64,000 bases of DNA from positions 1 through 64,000 of the forward strand of contig NZ_DAXW01000003.1 of the NCBI RefSeq assembly GCF_002506585.1, in the 5' to 3' direction. Shown one piece after another: positions 23,929 through 33,500 of this stretch. Each line of letters starts with the position of its first letter. Within the stretch, counting starts at the first letter, position 1. The translations under genes and the position numbers were made by a program. This stretch comes from Methanoculleus sp. UBA430. Its GTDB lineage: Archaea; Halobacteriota; Methanomicrobia; Methanomicrobiales; Methanoculleaceae. The notes below the pieces were generated by a model. The model worked only from the letters and a program-made list of their open reading frames with translations, was not told the origin of the DNA and made no database searches.

Positions 23929-25026
23929 TCACTTCAGGAAGTCGATCTCAAACTGTTTCATCATGCGCGGCATACTCTTTTCGTTTCTCCCATATATTTG
24001 TGGTGACCGCACACCGGTGACGACGAGCAGCGTCCGCATCTTGCCCTGCATCTCGGGGTCGACCTGAGCACCCCAGATGATCCGGGCGTCGGGATCGATG
24101 CGGTCGTAGACCTCCTGGATGACGGCCTCAGCCTCAAACATGGTCATATCGGGTCCGCCGACCACGTTGACGAGCGCCGCGGTCGCCCCGGAGATATCTA
24201 CGTCGAGCAGTGGGGAGCGCAGCGCTTTCTTGACCGAGTCGGCGGCTTTATCTTCACTGTCGCTCTCACCCATCCCGATCATCGCAACGCCTCCCCGTTC
24301 CATGACGGTCCGGACATCGGCGAAGTCAAGGTTGACGAGCCCGGGCATCGTGATGAGCTCGGTGATGCCTTTGACCGCCCGCATCAGCACCTCGTCGGAG
24401 ACCTTGAAGGCTGCATGGAGCGGGAGACGGGGAACGACCTCGAGCAGGCGGTCGTTGGGGACGACGATGACGGTATCCGCCACCTCGCGGAGCCTCTCGA
24501 GGCCGGCCTCGGCGTTCTGCCCGCGGATGGCGCCTTCGGCAGTGAACGGCAGGGTGACCACGGCGATGGTCAGCGCGCCCTCCTCGCGGGCGGACTTTGC
24601 AACTACGGGTGCGGAGCCGGTGCCGGTGCCGCCCCCAAGCCCGGTGGTGATGAAGACCATATCGCACCCCTCGACGGACCGCTTGATGTCGTCCTCGTTC
24701 TCGAGGGCCGCTTCCTCGCCGACCTGGGGGATCGAGCCCGCGCCAAGGCCGCGGGTCCTCTGCCTTCCGATCAGGATACGGGTCTCTGCCCGTGTCCGGA
24801 TAAGGTGCTGGGCATCGGTGTTGATGGCGATCAGCCGCGCCCCATTGATGCCTTCCTCCGCCATCCTGGTGATCGTGTTCGAACCGCCGCCCCCGCATCC
24901 GACGACCGCGATCTCGGTCCGGAGTTCCATAAGGATATCTTCAAGATCCTTGTCGACCTCTACGGGTTCAGCAAAGCGCTGCTCTTCTCGTGCCCGTGAA
25001 AGTGCCTCTTCTACGATAGATTTCAT
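23929..25026 (-). CDS. ftsZ: Cell division GTPase FtsZ
   Basis: Tubulin-like GTPase forming the division ring; 365 residues. The GTP-binding motif GGGTGTGSAP is present, as are the N-terminal CGGGGSNT loop and the T7-loop region with NLDFADVRTVM. The N-terminal 40 residues before the core are Glu-rich, as in archaeal FtsZ1. It overlaps dtdA by four bases and is followed by secE. Confidence 0.96.
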   Translation of the reverse strand: MKSIVEEALSRAREEQRFAEPVEVDKDLEDILMELRTEIAVVGCGGGGSNTITRMAEEGINGARLIAINTDAQHLIRTRAETRILIGRQRTRGLGAGSIPQVGEEAALENEDDIKRSVEGCDMVFITTGLGGGTGTGSAPVVAKSAREEGALTIAVVTLPFTAEGAIRGQNAEAGLERLREVADTVIVVPNDRLLEVVPRLPLHAAFKVSDEVLMRAVKGITELITMPGLVNLDFADVRTVMERGGVAMIGMGESDSEDKAADSVKKALRSPLLDVDISGATAALVNVVGGPDMTMFEAEAVIQEVYDRIDPDARIIWGAQVDPEMQGKMRTLLVVTGVRSPQIYGRNEKSMPRMMKQFEIDFLK

Positions 25027-26336
25027 ATGTACCTCTCCAATCCCGGGATATGTATCCGCTTTGCGCTGGTTGTCTGCACTGCATCGGGTGTTATCTTCCG
25101 TCCCTCGATCTCGACCGCTTTCCCACCGGCAAGCATGCCGAAGAGCGGTCCTTTCGGGACCCCGAGCATGCGCGCCTTCTCGGGGTCGAACCGCACCTTC
25201 CGGAGGACGAGGTGATCACCGTCGATAACAGCATTTTCACAGATAAGTAAGAGTTTTACACACAGGGTAGTTATATCTCTTGCGAGTTGGGAGGACATCT
25301 CCTCGAAGGTGATGAACGTCGGTACAACCTCGGTCGATCCTTTTGAGAGATGGGCTACCGGTAATTTGTCGAGTGCGGCAAGGAACCCGACTTTGTCGAT
25401 TTTTACGGTTTCTTCGACCAGATCGGGAGAGACCCGGACCGCAACGGGGGTCCCTCCCCCTGCAAGATCGTGGATATGGACGCGTGACCCCGGAGCGATC
25501 TCCCCGACGAGGGACCTGACCCTGAGGTAGCTCGCCCATGCAAGACCCGCGGCCTCCAGGATCTCCGATTCGGTGAGGAGAAGAACCCCGGCATCGTCGA
25601 GCATCCGCTCGATCCGTCTGACCTCGCTGGTGGCAAGTGACTTCTGGTCGATGTGGGCGGCCACGGCAGAGCTCGCCTCCTGCATCTGCAAGATGAGACC
25701 GGGGTTGACGGCGCGGATCTGCCGGGCCGGGACGATGTGGCCGAAGGCGCCCCGTGAGGAGAGAGCGATCTCAGTCTGCCGCACGGCGTAATGGGTTCCG
25801 CCAAAGCCGATAAGATTGATCGTCTCCTCCGGCGCCGCGGAGAGGATGCTCTCTGCCACCGCTCTCCCGGCGGCCGGGTCGGCCCACTCAGTGGCGGTGG
25901 ACCCGATCTCGACGAAGAGCGACGGGGTCCTGAGCGCCGTCGGGCCGTGGTGGGTCACCTCGTAGGAGACCCGGTAGCCCTCCGGGGCCCGGGCGGCAAG
26001 GTTCCTCAGGACGGCATGCATCCACGCGGGGGCTGCCGGCGCAAGCGTCTCCGGCTCCCCGCCGAGGTCGGCGGTCTCATAATTGCCGGTCACGTGCACG
26101 GTCAGGGCGGGCATTGGCTGCGCGCTCGCGTGCCGGGAGATGAAGATGATCAGGTCGGCGTCGACCTCTTCGTCGATCCGGTCCTGGTAGATCAGTCTTC
26201 CCCCGACCTCGCAAAACGTCAGCGTATGCCGGTTCGCAAGCGGCCACTCCCCGCCCTCCGCGAGCAGGATCTCAAGGTGGTGCCTGATATTCACTCCCGC
26301 AACATCCTCTCTTGAATTGATCAGCGCGATCCGCAT
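25023..26336 (-). CDS. dtdA: D-aminoacyl-tRNA deacylase DtdA with C-terminal extension
   Basis: Removes D-amino acids from mischarged tRNA. Residues about 1-270 match archaeal DtdA/GEK1: MRIALINSREDVAGVNI, ISRHASAQPMPALTVHVTGN and YEVTHHGPTAL with the conserved His residues, and GFGGTHYA. The protein is 437 residues, about 160 longer than the minimal family. The extension ends in VPKGPLFGMLAGGKAVEIEG, which resembles the GPLFGxLxxG segment of tRNase Z proteins. It is first gene of the leftward ftsZ-secE-spt5 operon (ATGA overlap with ftsZ) and divergent from the moeA cluster. Confidence 0.88.
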   Translation of the reverse strand: MRIALINSREDVAGVNIRHHLEILLAEGGEWPLANRHTLTFCEVGGRLIYQDRIDEEVDADLIIFISRHASAQPMPALTVHVTGNYETADLGGEPETLAPAAPAWMHAVLRNLAARAPEGYRVSYEVTHHGPTALRTPSLFVEIGSTATEWADPAAGRAVAESILSAAPEETINLIGFGGTHYAVRQTEIALSSRGAFGHIVPARQIRAVNPGLILQMQEASSAVAAHIDQKSLATSEVRRIERMLDDAGVLLLTESEILEAAGLAWASYLRVRSLVGEIAPGSRVHIHDLAGGGTPVAVRVSPDLVEETVKIDKVGFLAALDKLPVAHLSKGSTEVVPTFITFEEMSSQLARDITTLCVKLLLICENAVIDGDHLVLRKVRFDPEKARMLGVPKGPLFGMLAGGKAVEIEGRKITPDAVQTTSAKRIHIPGLERYI

Positions 26337-26430
26337 CGGTATCTATCTTAGACGGGCGGCACGCTAAATGGTAGTGCCGATCAGCCTGACAGTAAATCCT
26401 ATCTGCCTGCAAGCGAACCATGTTGGTACT

Positions 26431-26613
26431 ATGGACAGAGAGAAGATACGGAAAGCATTTGAAGCGTACGGCATAACGGACGAGATCACCTGCCCGCAGG
26501 CGTTCGAGATCTCGGAGAAATACGACATTCCGAAGATGGATATCGCCCGGTACTGCAACCAGCGCGAGCCCAGGCTGAAGATCCGGGGTTGCCAGCTGGG
26601 CTGCTTCAAATGA
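26431..26613 (+). CDS. Small conserved-looking protein upstream of moeA
   Basis: A 60-residue protein starting at ATG 26431. It is rich in charged residues with a possible helix-turn-helix (CPQAFEISEKYDIPKMDIARYC) and ends in CQLGCFK, so two close Cys near the C-terminus could bind metal. Its stop overlaps the moeA start (ATGA, 26610-26613), so it is co-translated with a molybdopterin-insertion enzyme. I do not know its function. The upstream extension to 26368 is unlikely because it has no conserved character. Confidence 0.65.
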   Translation: MDREKIRKAFEAYGITDEITCPQAFEISEKYDIPKMDIARYCNQREPRLKIRGCQLGCFK

Positions 26614-27812
26614 GCCTCTTCCTCGAAGTCGTTTCGGTCAGCGAGGCCGTGGAGGCGGTCCGGAGGATCGCGCCACCGCCCGGGTATGAGGAGGTCCCGC
26701 TCGAGGACGCCCTGCACCGGGTTCTCGCGAGGGACGTTGCTGCCGATATCGATATCCCCGGGTTTGACCGGTCGACGGTCGACGGCTACGCAGTCGCCGC
26801 GGCCGAGACCACCGGTGCCTCCGAGGCCATCCCGGCGATGCTCCAGTGCCAGGGCCGGGTCGGGATGGGAAGCGTAGATGCGGGGGCGATCTCCCCGGGA
26901 TCGTGCCGATACGTCCCCACCGGCGGCGCTCTCCCCGGGGGCACTGACGCGGCGGTGATGATCGAGCATGCCGAGCAGATCGGCGACGAGATCCTGGTGC
27001 ACCGCCCGGTAGCGCCCGGCGAGAACGTGGTCTTTCGGGGCGAGGACTTCAAGGCAGGGGAGATGGCCCTCGCACGTGGTCGCATCCTTTCACCCCGGGA
27101 TATCGGCGTCGCCGCGGCGGTCGGCTCCGACCGGGTGAGTGTGGTGAAGCGCCCCAAAATCGGGATCATATCGACAGGAAACGAGCTCGTCCCCGTCGTC
27201 GAGACCCCGGGGCCGGGCGAAGTGCGGGACGCGAACTCCTACCTTGCCGGGGCTTTCGTGACGGAACGAGGCTGCCACCCGGTCTACTTCGGGATCGTCA
27301 GGGACGATCGTACGGTGCTGAGGGGGGCGGTCGCTTCGGCGCTCGATCAATGCGACGCGGTCCTGGTATCGGGGGGGTCCTCCAAGGACGAGCGGGACAA
27401 CACCGCCGCGGTCATCGCGGAACTCGGCGAGGTGCTGGTCCACGGGATCGCCCTCGCACCCGGAAAACCCACCATCATCGGGACGGCCCGGGGCAAACCG
27501 GTCATCGGTCTCCCCGGTCACCCGGCCTCGGCCTATGTCGTGCTCGTCGCCATAGTTGACCACCTGCTCGCGGCGATGCTTGATACTGCCGTCTCCCGGC
27601 GGACCGTCCGCGCACGGCTGAAGCAGAATGTTCCCTCCGCCCGCGGGCGGGAGGACTACGTCCGGGTCAGCCTCAGGAACGGGGAGGCGACGCCGGTCTT
27701 CGGGAAGTCGGGGCTCCTCAACACCCTGGTGCAGAGCGAGGGGCTAGTACGGGTCCCGGCATCGAGCGAAGGGCTCGAGGTCGGCGAGAAGGTGGAGGTG
27801 ATCCTGTGGTGA
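26610..27812 (+). CDS. moeA: Molybdopterin molybdenumtransferase MoeA
   Basis: Inserts molybdate or tungstate into adenylated molybdopterin; 400 residues, the family's normal length. Visible landmarks are FDRSTVDGYAV (substrate loop), GTDAAVMIEH, ISTGNELVP, VLVSGGSSKDERDN and HPASAYVV. In hydrogenotrophic methanogens the cofactor serves formylmethanofuran dehydrogenase and formate dehydrogenase. It is coupled at both ends: ATGA with the small gene before it and GTGA with the second moeA-like gene after it. Confidence 0.93.
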   Translation: MSLFLEVVSVSEAVEAVRRIAPPPGYEEVPLEDALHRVLARDVAADIDIPGFDRSTVDGYAVAAAETTGASEAIPAMLQCQGRVGMGSVDAGAISPGSCRYVPTGGALPGGTDAAVMIEHAEQIGDEILVHRPVAPGENVVFRGEDFKAGEMALARGRILSPRDIGVAAAVGSDRVSVVKRPKIGIISTGNELVPVVETPGPGEVRDANSYLAGAFVTERGCHPVYFGIVRDDRTVLRGAVASALDQCDAVLVSGGSSKDERDNTAAVIAELGEVLVHGIALAPGKPTIIGTARGKPVIGLPGHPASAYVVLVAIVDHLLAAMLDTAVSRRTVRARLKQNVPSARGREDYVRVSLRNGEATPVFGKSGLLNTLVQSEGLVRVPASSEGLEVGEKVEVILW

Positions 27813-29716
27813 AGCGCTACCTCTCGGTCATATCGCTCGCTGAGGCGCGAGCGCTCGTGGAGCGCTCGTTTGCGGCGGTCCCGGGGGTCGTCCGGGTCCC
27901 GGTGACCTCCGGAGCGGTCGGGAGGATAACCGCCGCGCCCATATTCGCCCGGTTCTCGGTCCCCGCCATCCACCTCTCGGCGATGGACGGGATCGCGGCG
28001 AGAAGCGCCGATACCCACGGGGCGAGCGAGCAGCACCCGGTGACCCTCCCGGAAGCGGCACGGGTCAACACGGGGAACATTGTCCCGCCCGGCTACGATG
28101 CGGTGGTGATGATCGAGGACGTCTGGGTCGAGTCGAAGTCTGACGACTTCTCCCGCTCCGCTCCCACGGAACGTCACGACGGCGAGACCTACACCGTCCG
28201 AAAGCCGGTCAGCCCCTGGCAGCACATCCGCCCGGTCGGCGAGGATATTGGAGAATCGGAGATGATTCTCCCCTCACACCACCGGATCCGGCCCCAGGAC
28301 GTGGGAGCGCTCGCAAACTACGGGGTGACGGAGGTCGCGGTCGAAAACGTCCGGGCCGGCCTGATCCCCACCGGGAGCGAGCTGGTGCCGGCGGGTGAGA
28401 TGCCGCCGCCCGGGAAGGTCGTAGAGAGCAACACCCTGATGGCCGCGGCGGTCCTCACGGAGGCGGGCGTGGAGGCGCATCGCTACCCAATCGTCCCGGA
28501 CGACTACGACCTGATCCGGGAGGCCGTCCGGCGCGGCGTCGCCGAGAACGATATCCTGCTCGTCTCGGCCGGGTCGTCCGCCGGGACCCGCGACTACACC
28601 GCAGAGATCGTCCGGGACCTCGGCGAAGTGCTGGCGCACGGGGTCGCCATCAAGCCCGGAAAGCCGGTGATCATCGGCCGGATCGACGGGAAGCCGGTGA
28701 TCGGGCTTCCCGGCTATCCTCTTGCGGCGGCGACCGTGCTCCGGGAGATCGTCCTGCCGCTCGTCGCCCGCTACGGTCTCCCCACCCGGGAGGGGGAGCG
28801 CGTCGAGGCCCGGCTGACCACGACCCTCCAGTCGGATATCGGGACCGACGAGTTCGTCCTCCTCTCGGTGGGAAATATCGGCGACCGCTGGGTGGCGGTG
28901 CCCCAGTCACGGGGCGCGGGTATCCAGATGAGCGCAGTCCGGGCGAACGGCTACCTCCAGATCCCATCGCAGAAGGAGGGCGCCGAGGCAGGAGAGACCG
29001 TTAACGTCCGGCTCACTGTCCCCTGCGCGGAGGCTGAGGAAGCGGTGCTCATCACCGGCAGCCACGACCCGGCCCTCGACTACCTGGCCGACCAGGTCCG
29101 GCCGCGCGGCGTCGACCTCCACTCCACCCACCTCGGGAGCATGGGCGGGGTGATCGCGCTCAAAAAGCAGGAGTGTCACGCGGCCCCGATGCACCTCCTC
29201 GCCCCCGACGGCACCTACAACACCCATTACCTTGAGCGCTACATGCCCGGCGCGGACCTCGCCCTCCTCTGTGTGGCGGAACGGCAGCAGGGGGTCATCT
29301 CCCGCGACGGGCTCGGGTTCGACGACCTGCCCGGGCGGACGTTCATCAACCGGCAGAAGGGGTCGGGGACCAGGATCCTTCTCGACCACTGCCTCGCGAA
29401 GCGCGGCATCGACGCAACATCCATCCCCGGCTACGAGCGCGAGGCGACGACCCACCTTGCAGTGGCCCTTGCCGTCCGGACCGGGGAGGTGGACGCGGGC
29501 ATGGGAGTCTACAGTGCCGCAAAGGCGCTCGATCTTTCCTTCGTCCCGGTGGCGACGGAGCGCTACGAGCTCGTGATGCACCGTGCGATGCTCGACGACC
29601 CCCGGATCGCGGCCCTGGTAGAGACCGTCTCTTCGGAGGCGTTCAAGCAGATCCTCCGGGACCTCGGTGGCTACGAGACGGGCGAGACCGGCGTCCTGCG
29701 CGGACTGCGAGGCTGA
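27809..29716 (+). CDS. MoeA-like protein fused to PBP-like substrate-binding domain
   Basis: 635 residues from GTG 27809, whose GTGA overlap with the first moeA decides the start. Residues about 1-400 are a second MoeA fold (LSAMDGIAARS, YDAVVMIED, IPTGSELVP, LLVSAGSSAG, GLPGYPLAAATVL). Residues about 410-635 are a periplasmic-binding-protein-like domain without signal peptide (VLITGSHDPALDYLADQV; FINRQKGSGTRILLDHCL). It therefore probably senses or binds molybdate, tungstate or cofactor in the cytoplasm. Archaea often carry such a long MoeA beside a short one. Its last 74 bases overlap the convergent LOG-like gene. Confidence 0.88.
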   Translation: MKRYLSVISLAEARALVERSFAAVPGVVRVPVTSGAVGRITAAPIFARFSVPAIHLSAMDGIAARSADTHGASEQHPVTLPEAARVNTGNIVPPGYDAVVMIEDVWVESKSDDFSRSAPTERHDGETYTVRKPVSPWQHIRPVGEDIGESEMILPSHHRIRPQDVGALANYGVTEVAVENVRAGLIPTGSELVPAGEMPPPGKVVESNTLMAAAVLTEAGVEAHRYPIVPDDYDLIREAVRRGVAENDILLVSAGSSAGTRDYTAEIVRDLGEVLAHGVAIKPGKPVIIGRIDGKPVIGLPGYPLAAATVLREIVLPLVARYGLPTREGERVEARLTTTLQSDIGTDEFVLLSVGNIGDRWVAVPQSRGAGIQMSAVRANGYLQIPSQKEGAEAGETVNVRLTVPCAEAEEAVLITGSHDPALDYLADQVRPRGVDLHSTHLGSMGGVIALKKQECHAAPMHLLAPDGTYNTHYLERYMPGADLALLCVAERQQGVISRDGLGFDDLPGRTFINRQKGSGTRILLDHCLAKRGIDATSIPGYEREATTHLAVALAVRTGEVDAGMGVYSAAKALDLSFVPVATERYELVMHRAMLDDPRIAALVETVSSEAFKQILRDLGGYETGETGVLRGLRG

Positions 29717-30125
29717 CCGCCTCCTCGGGCCCGGCGCAGGCCCGCACCCCTTCTATCTCCCAGGTCAGGAGGCCGAAGACCGGTTTTTCGGTCTTGAGGG
29801 CAACGGCGATCTCCGAGAGCGTGCCGTACCCGCCCCCAACGGCGATCACCGCGTCCGCCGAGTTGACGAGGACGACGTTCCTCGCGTGACCCATGCCGGT
29901 CCGGATCACCACGTCGAGGTAGGGGTTCCCCTCTCCGGTGTCCGGCAGGATGCCCACAGTCGTCCCGCCGGCCTCTTTTGCGCCCCTGCAGGCGGCCTCC
30001 ATCACCCCGCCGAGGCCGCCGCAGCAGACGATCACGCGATTCCGGGCGATGAGACGGCCAACGGCCTCCGCTGTTGCGTATTCTTCGCTGGAGCAGTCCC
30101 CCCTCCCGATGACGGCGATCTGCAT
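29643..30125 (-). CDS. TIGR00725-type LOG-like Rossmann protein
   Basis: A 160-residue protein from ATG 30125. It begins MQIAVIGRGDCSSEEYATAE and contains CCGGLGGVMEAACRGAKEAGG and VGGGYGTLSEIAVAL. These are nucleotide-binding and catalytic-type motifs of the LOG/YgdH family, which includes cytokinin-activating phosphoribohydrolases. The short archaeal branch has no proven reaction. The longer open frame upstream to 30227 runs into repeat sequence and is not used. Its 3' end lies within the 3' end of the MoeA fusion gene on the other strand. Confidence 0.8.
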   Translation of the reverse strand: MQIAVIGRGDCSSEEYATAEAVGRLIARNRVIVCCGGLGGVMEAACRGAKEAGGTTVGILPDTGEGNPYLDVVIRTGMGHARNVVLVNSADAVIAVGGGYGTLSEIAVALKTEKPVFGLLTWEIEGVRACAGPEEAVSLAVRAGRRSRPSRSHRGPGGSA

Positions 30126-30180
30126 GGAGGAGAAGTCGGGGTTGTGAGGGGATAAAGGCCCGGCACGGGGGGCACCCGGG

Positions 30181-30450
30181 TGGTTGAACTCCGTTCCGAC
30201 AGTTGCAAGTCGCAACCTGCGGGGCACCCAAGGAGAGGTTGAACTCCGTTCCTACCGGAACGTCGCACTTCGAAGCCTGATGGCTTCTCATGCTCCTGTC
30301 GTTCCGACAGTCGCAAGTCGCACCTAACGGTGCTCCTGCTCCGGCCCTGATGGCCCGTCGCAAGTCGCACCCGGCGGTGCTACCGCTACGGCCCTTCGGC
30401 CCGACGCGAGTCACACCTGCGGTGCTCCTGCCCCGGCTGCCCTGCGGGGC
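30181..30450. repeat. Array of 46-48-base hairpin repeat units
   Basis: In the 400-base gap before ileS, units begin at about 30263, 30311, 30358 and 30404. Each has tcgcaagtcgc (variants), a small hairpin such as cacctaacggtg, ctcctgctcc, and a second hairpin such as ggccctgatggcc. A more diverged unit starts near 30204, and ggttgaactccgttcc occurs twice (30182 and 30238). Hairpin loops vary while stems are kept by compensatory change. A related 47-base unit is inserted in the tnpB of element 3, and the core ctccggcc is shared with the left ends of the tnpB elements. Confidence 0.8.
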
Positions 30451-30454
30451 ACCC

Positions 30455-30480
30455 GGGACACATACAAAATACTTTGTCCC
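30455..30480. promoter_or_regulatory. Inverted repeat gggaca-N14-tgtccc upstream of ileS
   Basis: Perfect six-base arms flank acaaaatac, a plausible TATA element, about 50-60 bases before the ileS start. It could be a regulator site or an RNA hairpin. Position and symmetry are the only evidence. Confidence 0.35.
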
Positions 30481-30525
30481 ACGGCAACAAACGGTACACC
30501 AGAGTGTGACGATGAGGGATACCAG

Positions 30526-33500
30526 GTGAAAGAAGTCACCAGCAGTTATAACCCGCGCGATATCGAGACGCGAGTCCAGGATTACTGGAAGAACGAGAAT
30601 ATCTATGCACGCGTCCAGGCTCTGAGGAATGATGGAAAGGCGTTCTTTTTCGTCGACGGGCCGCCGTATACCACCGGCCACATCCACCTCGGCACCGCCT
30701 GGAATAAGATCATCAAAGACGCCATCCTCCGCTATCACCGGATGCGGGGTGCGAACGTCATCGAGCGGGCCGGCTACGACATGCACGGCCTCCCCATCGA
30801 GGTGAAGGTGGAGCACCAGCTCGGGTTCACCTCCAAGAAGGACATCGAGGAGTACGGCATCGCTGCGTTCATCGAACAGTGTCGGACGTTCGCGGTGACG
30901 CATATGGGGATCATGAGCGACCAGTTCCGGAAGCTCGGTGTCTGGCTCGACTTCGATAACCCCTACCAGACCATCGATGCGGGCTACATCGAGTCCGCGT
31001 GGTGGGCGATCCAGCGGGCCGACGAACGCGGGCTCCTCGAACGCGGCCACCGGGTCGTGAACTGGTGTCCCCGGTGCGAGACGGCGATCGCCGACTCGGA
31101 GGTGGAGTACTGGGACGAGACCGACCCATCCATCTTCGTCAAGTTCCCCGTCGTCGGGCGCGAGAACGAGTACCTGGTGATCTGGACGACGACGCCCTGG
31201 ACCCTGCCCGCAAACGTGGCGGTGGCGATCAATCTCGCGTTCACCTACGCCCGGGTTCGGGCGAAGAAGGACAACGACGAAGAGATCCTCTGGATCGCCG
31301 ACGAACTCGTCGAGCCCGTCCTGAAGATGGGCCGGTATCAAGACTACACGGTCATCGAGAAGGTCCCGGGAAGCGGTCTCGTCGGGATGGAGTATACATC
31401 TCCGCTCGCCGGCCACGTGCCGCACCAGGCGGAGATCCGGCACCGGGTCGTGGCGGCCGACTACGTCACGCTCGAGAACACCGGCCTCGTCCACATCGCC
31501 CCCGGCCACGGGTGGGATGACTACCTGGTCGGGATCAAGGAGGATCTTGAGGTCTTCTGCCCGGTCGACGCCGGCGGATGCTTTACCCCGGCGGCAGGAG
31601 CGTTTGCGGACATGTACGTCCGGGACGCAAACGACGTCGTCGTCGACGCGCTCGGCGGCTACCTCCTCGCCCGGCGGACGATCACCCACCGTTACGGCCA
31701 CTGCTGGCGGTGCAAGACCCCCATCATCTACCGGGCGACGGCACAGTGGTTCCTGAAGGCCACCAGCATCCGCGGCGAGATGCTCGATGAGATCGCGAAG
31801 GTGAAGTGGTACCCCGGGTGGGCGGGCAGCGCCCGGTTCCACGACTTCGTCAAGGAGTCCCGGGACTGGTGCATCTCGCGGCAGCGCTACTGGGGGATCC
31901 CCATCCCCATCTGGCACTGCGAGGAGTGCGGCGAGTACACCGTCATCGGCACCATCGCAGAACTCGAGGAACGCTCAGGGGCAACGATCCCCGACCCCCA
32001 CAGACCCTACGTGGACGAGGTCACCATCCCGTGCTCCTGCGGCGGCGAGATGCGCCGGGTGGCCGACATCTTCGATGTCTGGTTCGACTCGGCGGTCGCG
32101 TCCTGGGCGACCCTCGGGTTTCCCCGGCAGCGTGAGGCCTTCGACCGTTACTGGCCGGCGGACTTCATCACCGAGGGGCAGGACCAGACCAGGGGCTGGT
32201 TCTATTCCCAGCTCGGGGCGAGCACCGTGGCGTTCGGCCGCGCCCCCTACAAGAGTGTCCTGATGCACGGGTTTGCTCTCGACGCCGAAGGGCGCAAGAT
32301 GAGCAAGAGCATCGGGAACGTGGTGACGCCCGAAGAGGTGATGAACCAGTTCGGCGTCGACGTCCTCCGGTTCTACGTCCTCTGGGCGAACGCCCCCTGG
32401 GACGACCTGAAGTTCAACTGGGACGGCGTGAAGACCGTCCACCGGACGCTCAACATCCTCTGGAACGTCTACCGGTTCCCGCTCCCGTACATGGCCCTTG
32501 ACGCGTTTGAGCCCGCGGCCGGTGACGGTGGGCGGTGGGACGGGTCGTTTGTCCGGGCCCACATCGGGGAGATGCCGGAGGAGGACCGCTGGATCGTCTC
32601 CCGCGTAAACTCGCTCGCCCGGGCCATGAACGACGATATGCAGGAGTATCACCTCCACCGGGAGACCCGGGCGCTTGCCGCCTTCATCCTTGAGGACCTC
32701 TCTCGCTGGTACGTGCAGCTCGTTCGGCCGAGGATGTGGCTCGAGGAGGATTCGCCGGGGAAGCGGTACGCCTACGAGACCTCCTACTACGTCATGCGTC
32801 GCTTAACGACGCTCCTCGCGCCGTTTACCCCGCATATCGCCGAGGAGATCTACCAGAACCTCCGCCTCGAGGGAGACCCGGAGAGTGTCCACATGCTCGA
32901 CTGGCCGGAGGCGGAAGACTCCCTGATCGATGCGCATCTGGAGGCCGACATGGGGGTCGTCCAGTCGTTCGACGACGCGGTCGCCACTGCCCGGCAGGCC
33001 GGGAAGCGGAAACTCCGGTGGCCGGTCGGCGAGGCCGTGGTCGTCACCGAAAGCGTTGAGGTGAAGACGGCGCTCCAGGACTTAAACGCCCTTGCCCTGG
33101 CCCGGGCGAACGCCCGGGCGGTCAGGGTCGTTACGGGGACATGGGACCGGATCCTCTGGCAGGCCGAACCGGTGATGCGGGCGATCGGCCCGGAGTTCGG
33201 CAAAGAAGGCCCGAAGGTCAAGGCGCTGATCGAGAGCGCGGACGGCACCGCCCTGAAGGCCGCTATCGAGCGGGACGGAAAGGCCACGATCGACGGCTAC
33301 GAGATCACCGCGCGGCATGTCACCTTCGCAGAAGCCCTCCCCACGGGCGTCTTTTCCGCCCCCATGAAGGATGCGACGGTCTACGTCGACGTCACCCTCA
33401 CGCCGGCGCTCGAAGCCGAGGGCTACGCTCGCGAGGTGATCCGGCGGATACAGGATATGCGCCGGCAACTGGACCTGAACGTCAACGACTTCATCGTTGC

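Noticed and set aside
30126..30227. Longer start for the LOG-like protein
   Set aside because: The added residues are encoded by repeat DNA and the family begins at MQIAVIGRG.
30263..30450. CRISPR array
   Set aside because: The step of 46-48 bases has no unique spacers of constant length between identical repeats; the whole unit is conserved, with variable hairpin loops, and there are no cas genes.
29671..31917. 748-codon minus-strand frame across ileS and the repeat array
   Set aside because: It is antisense to ileS and the LOG-like gene, and its translation has no recognisable domain. It is open only because of high GC.
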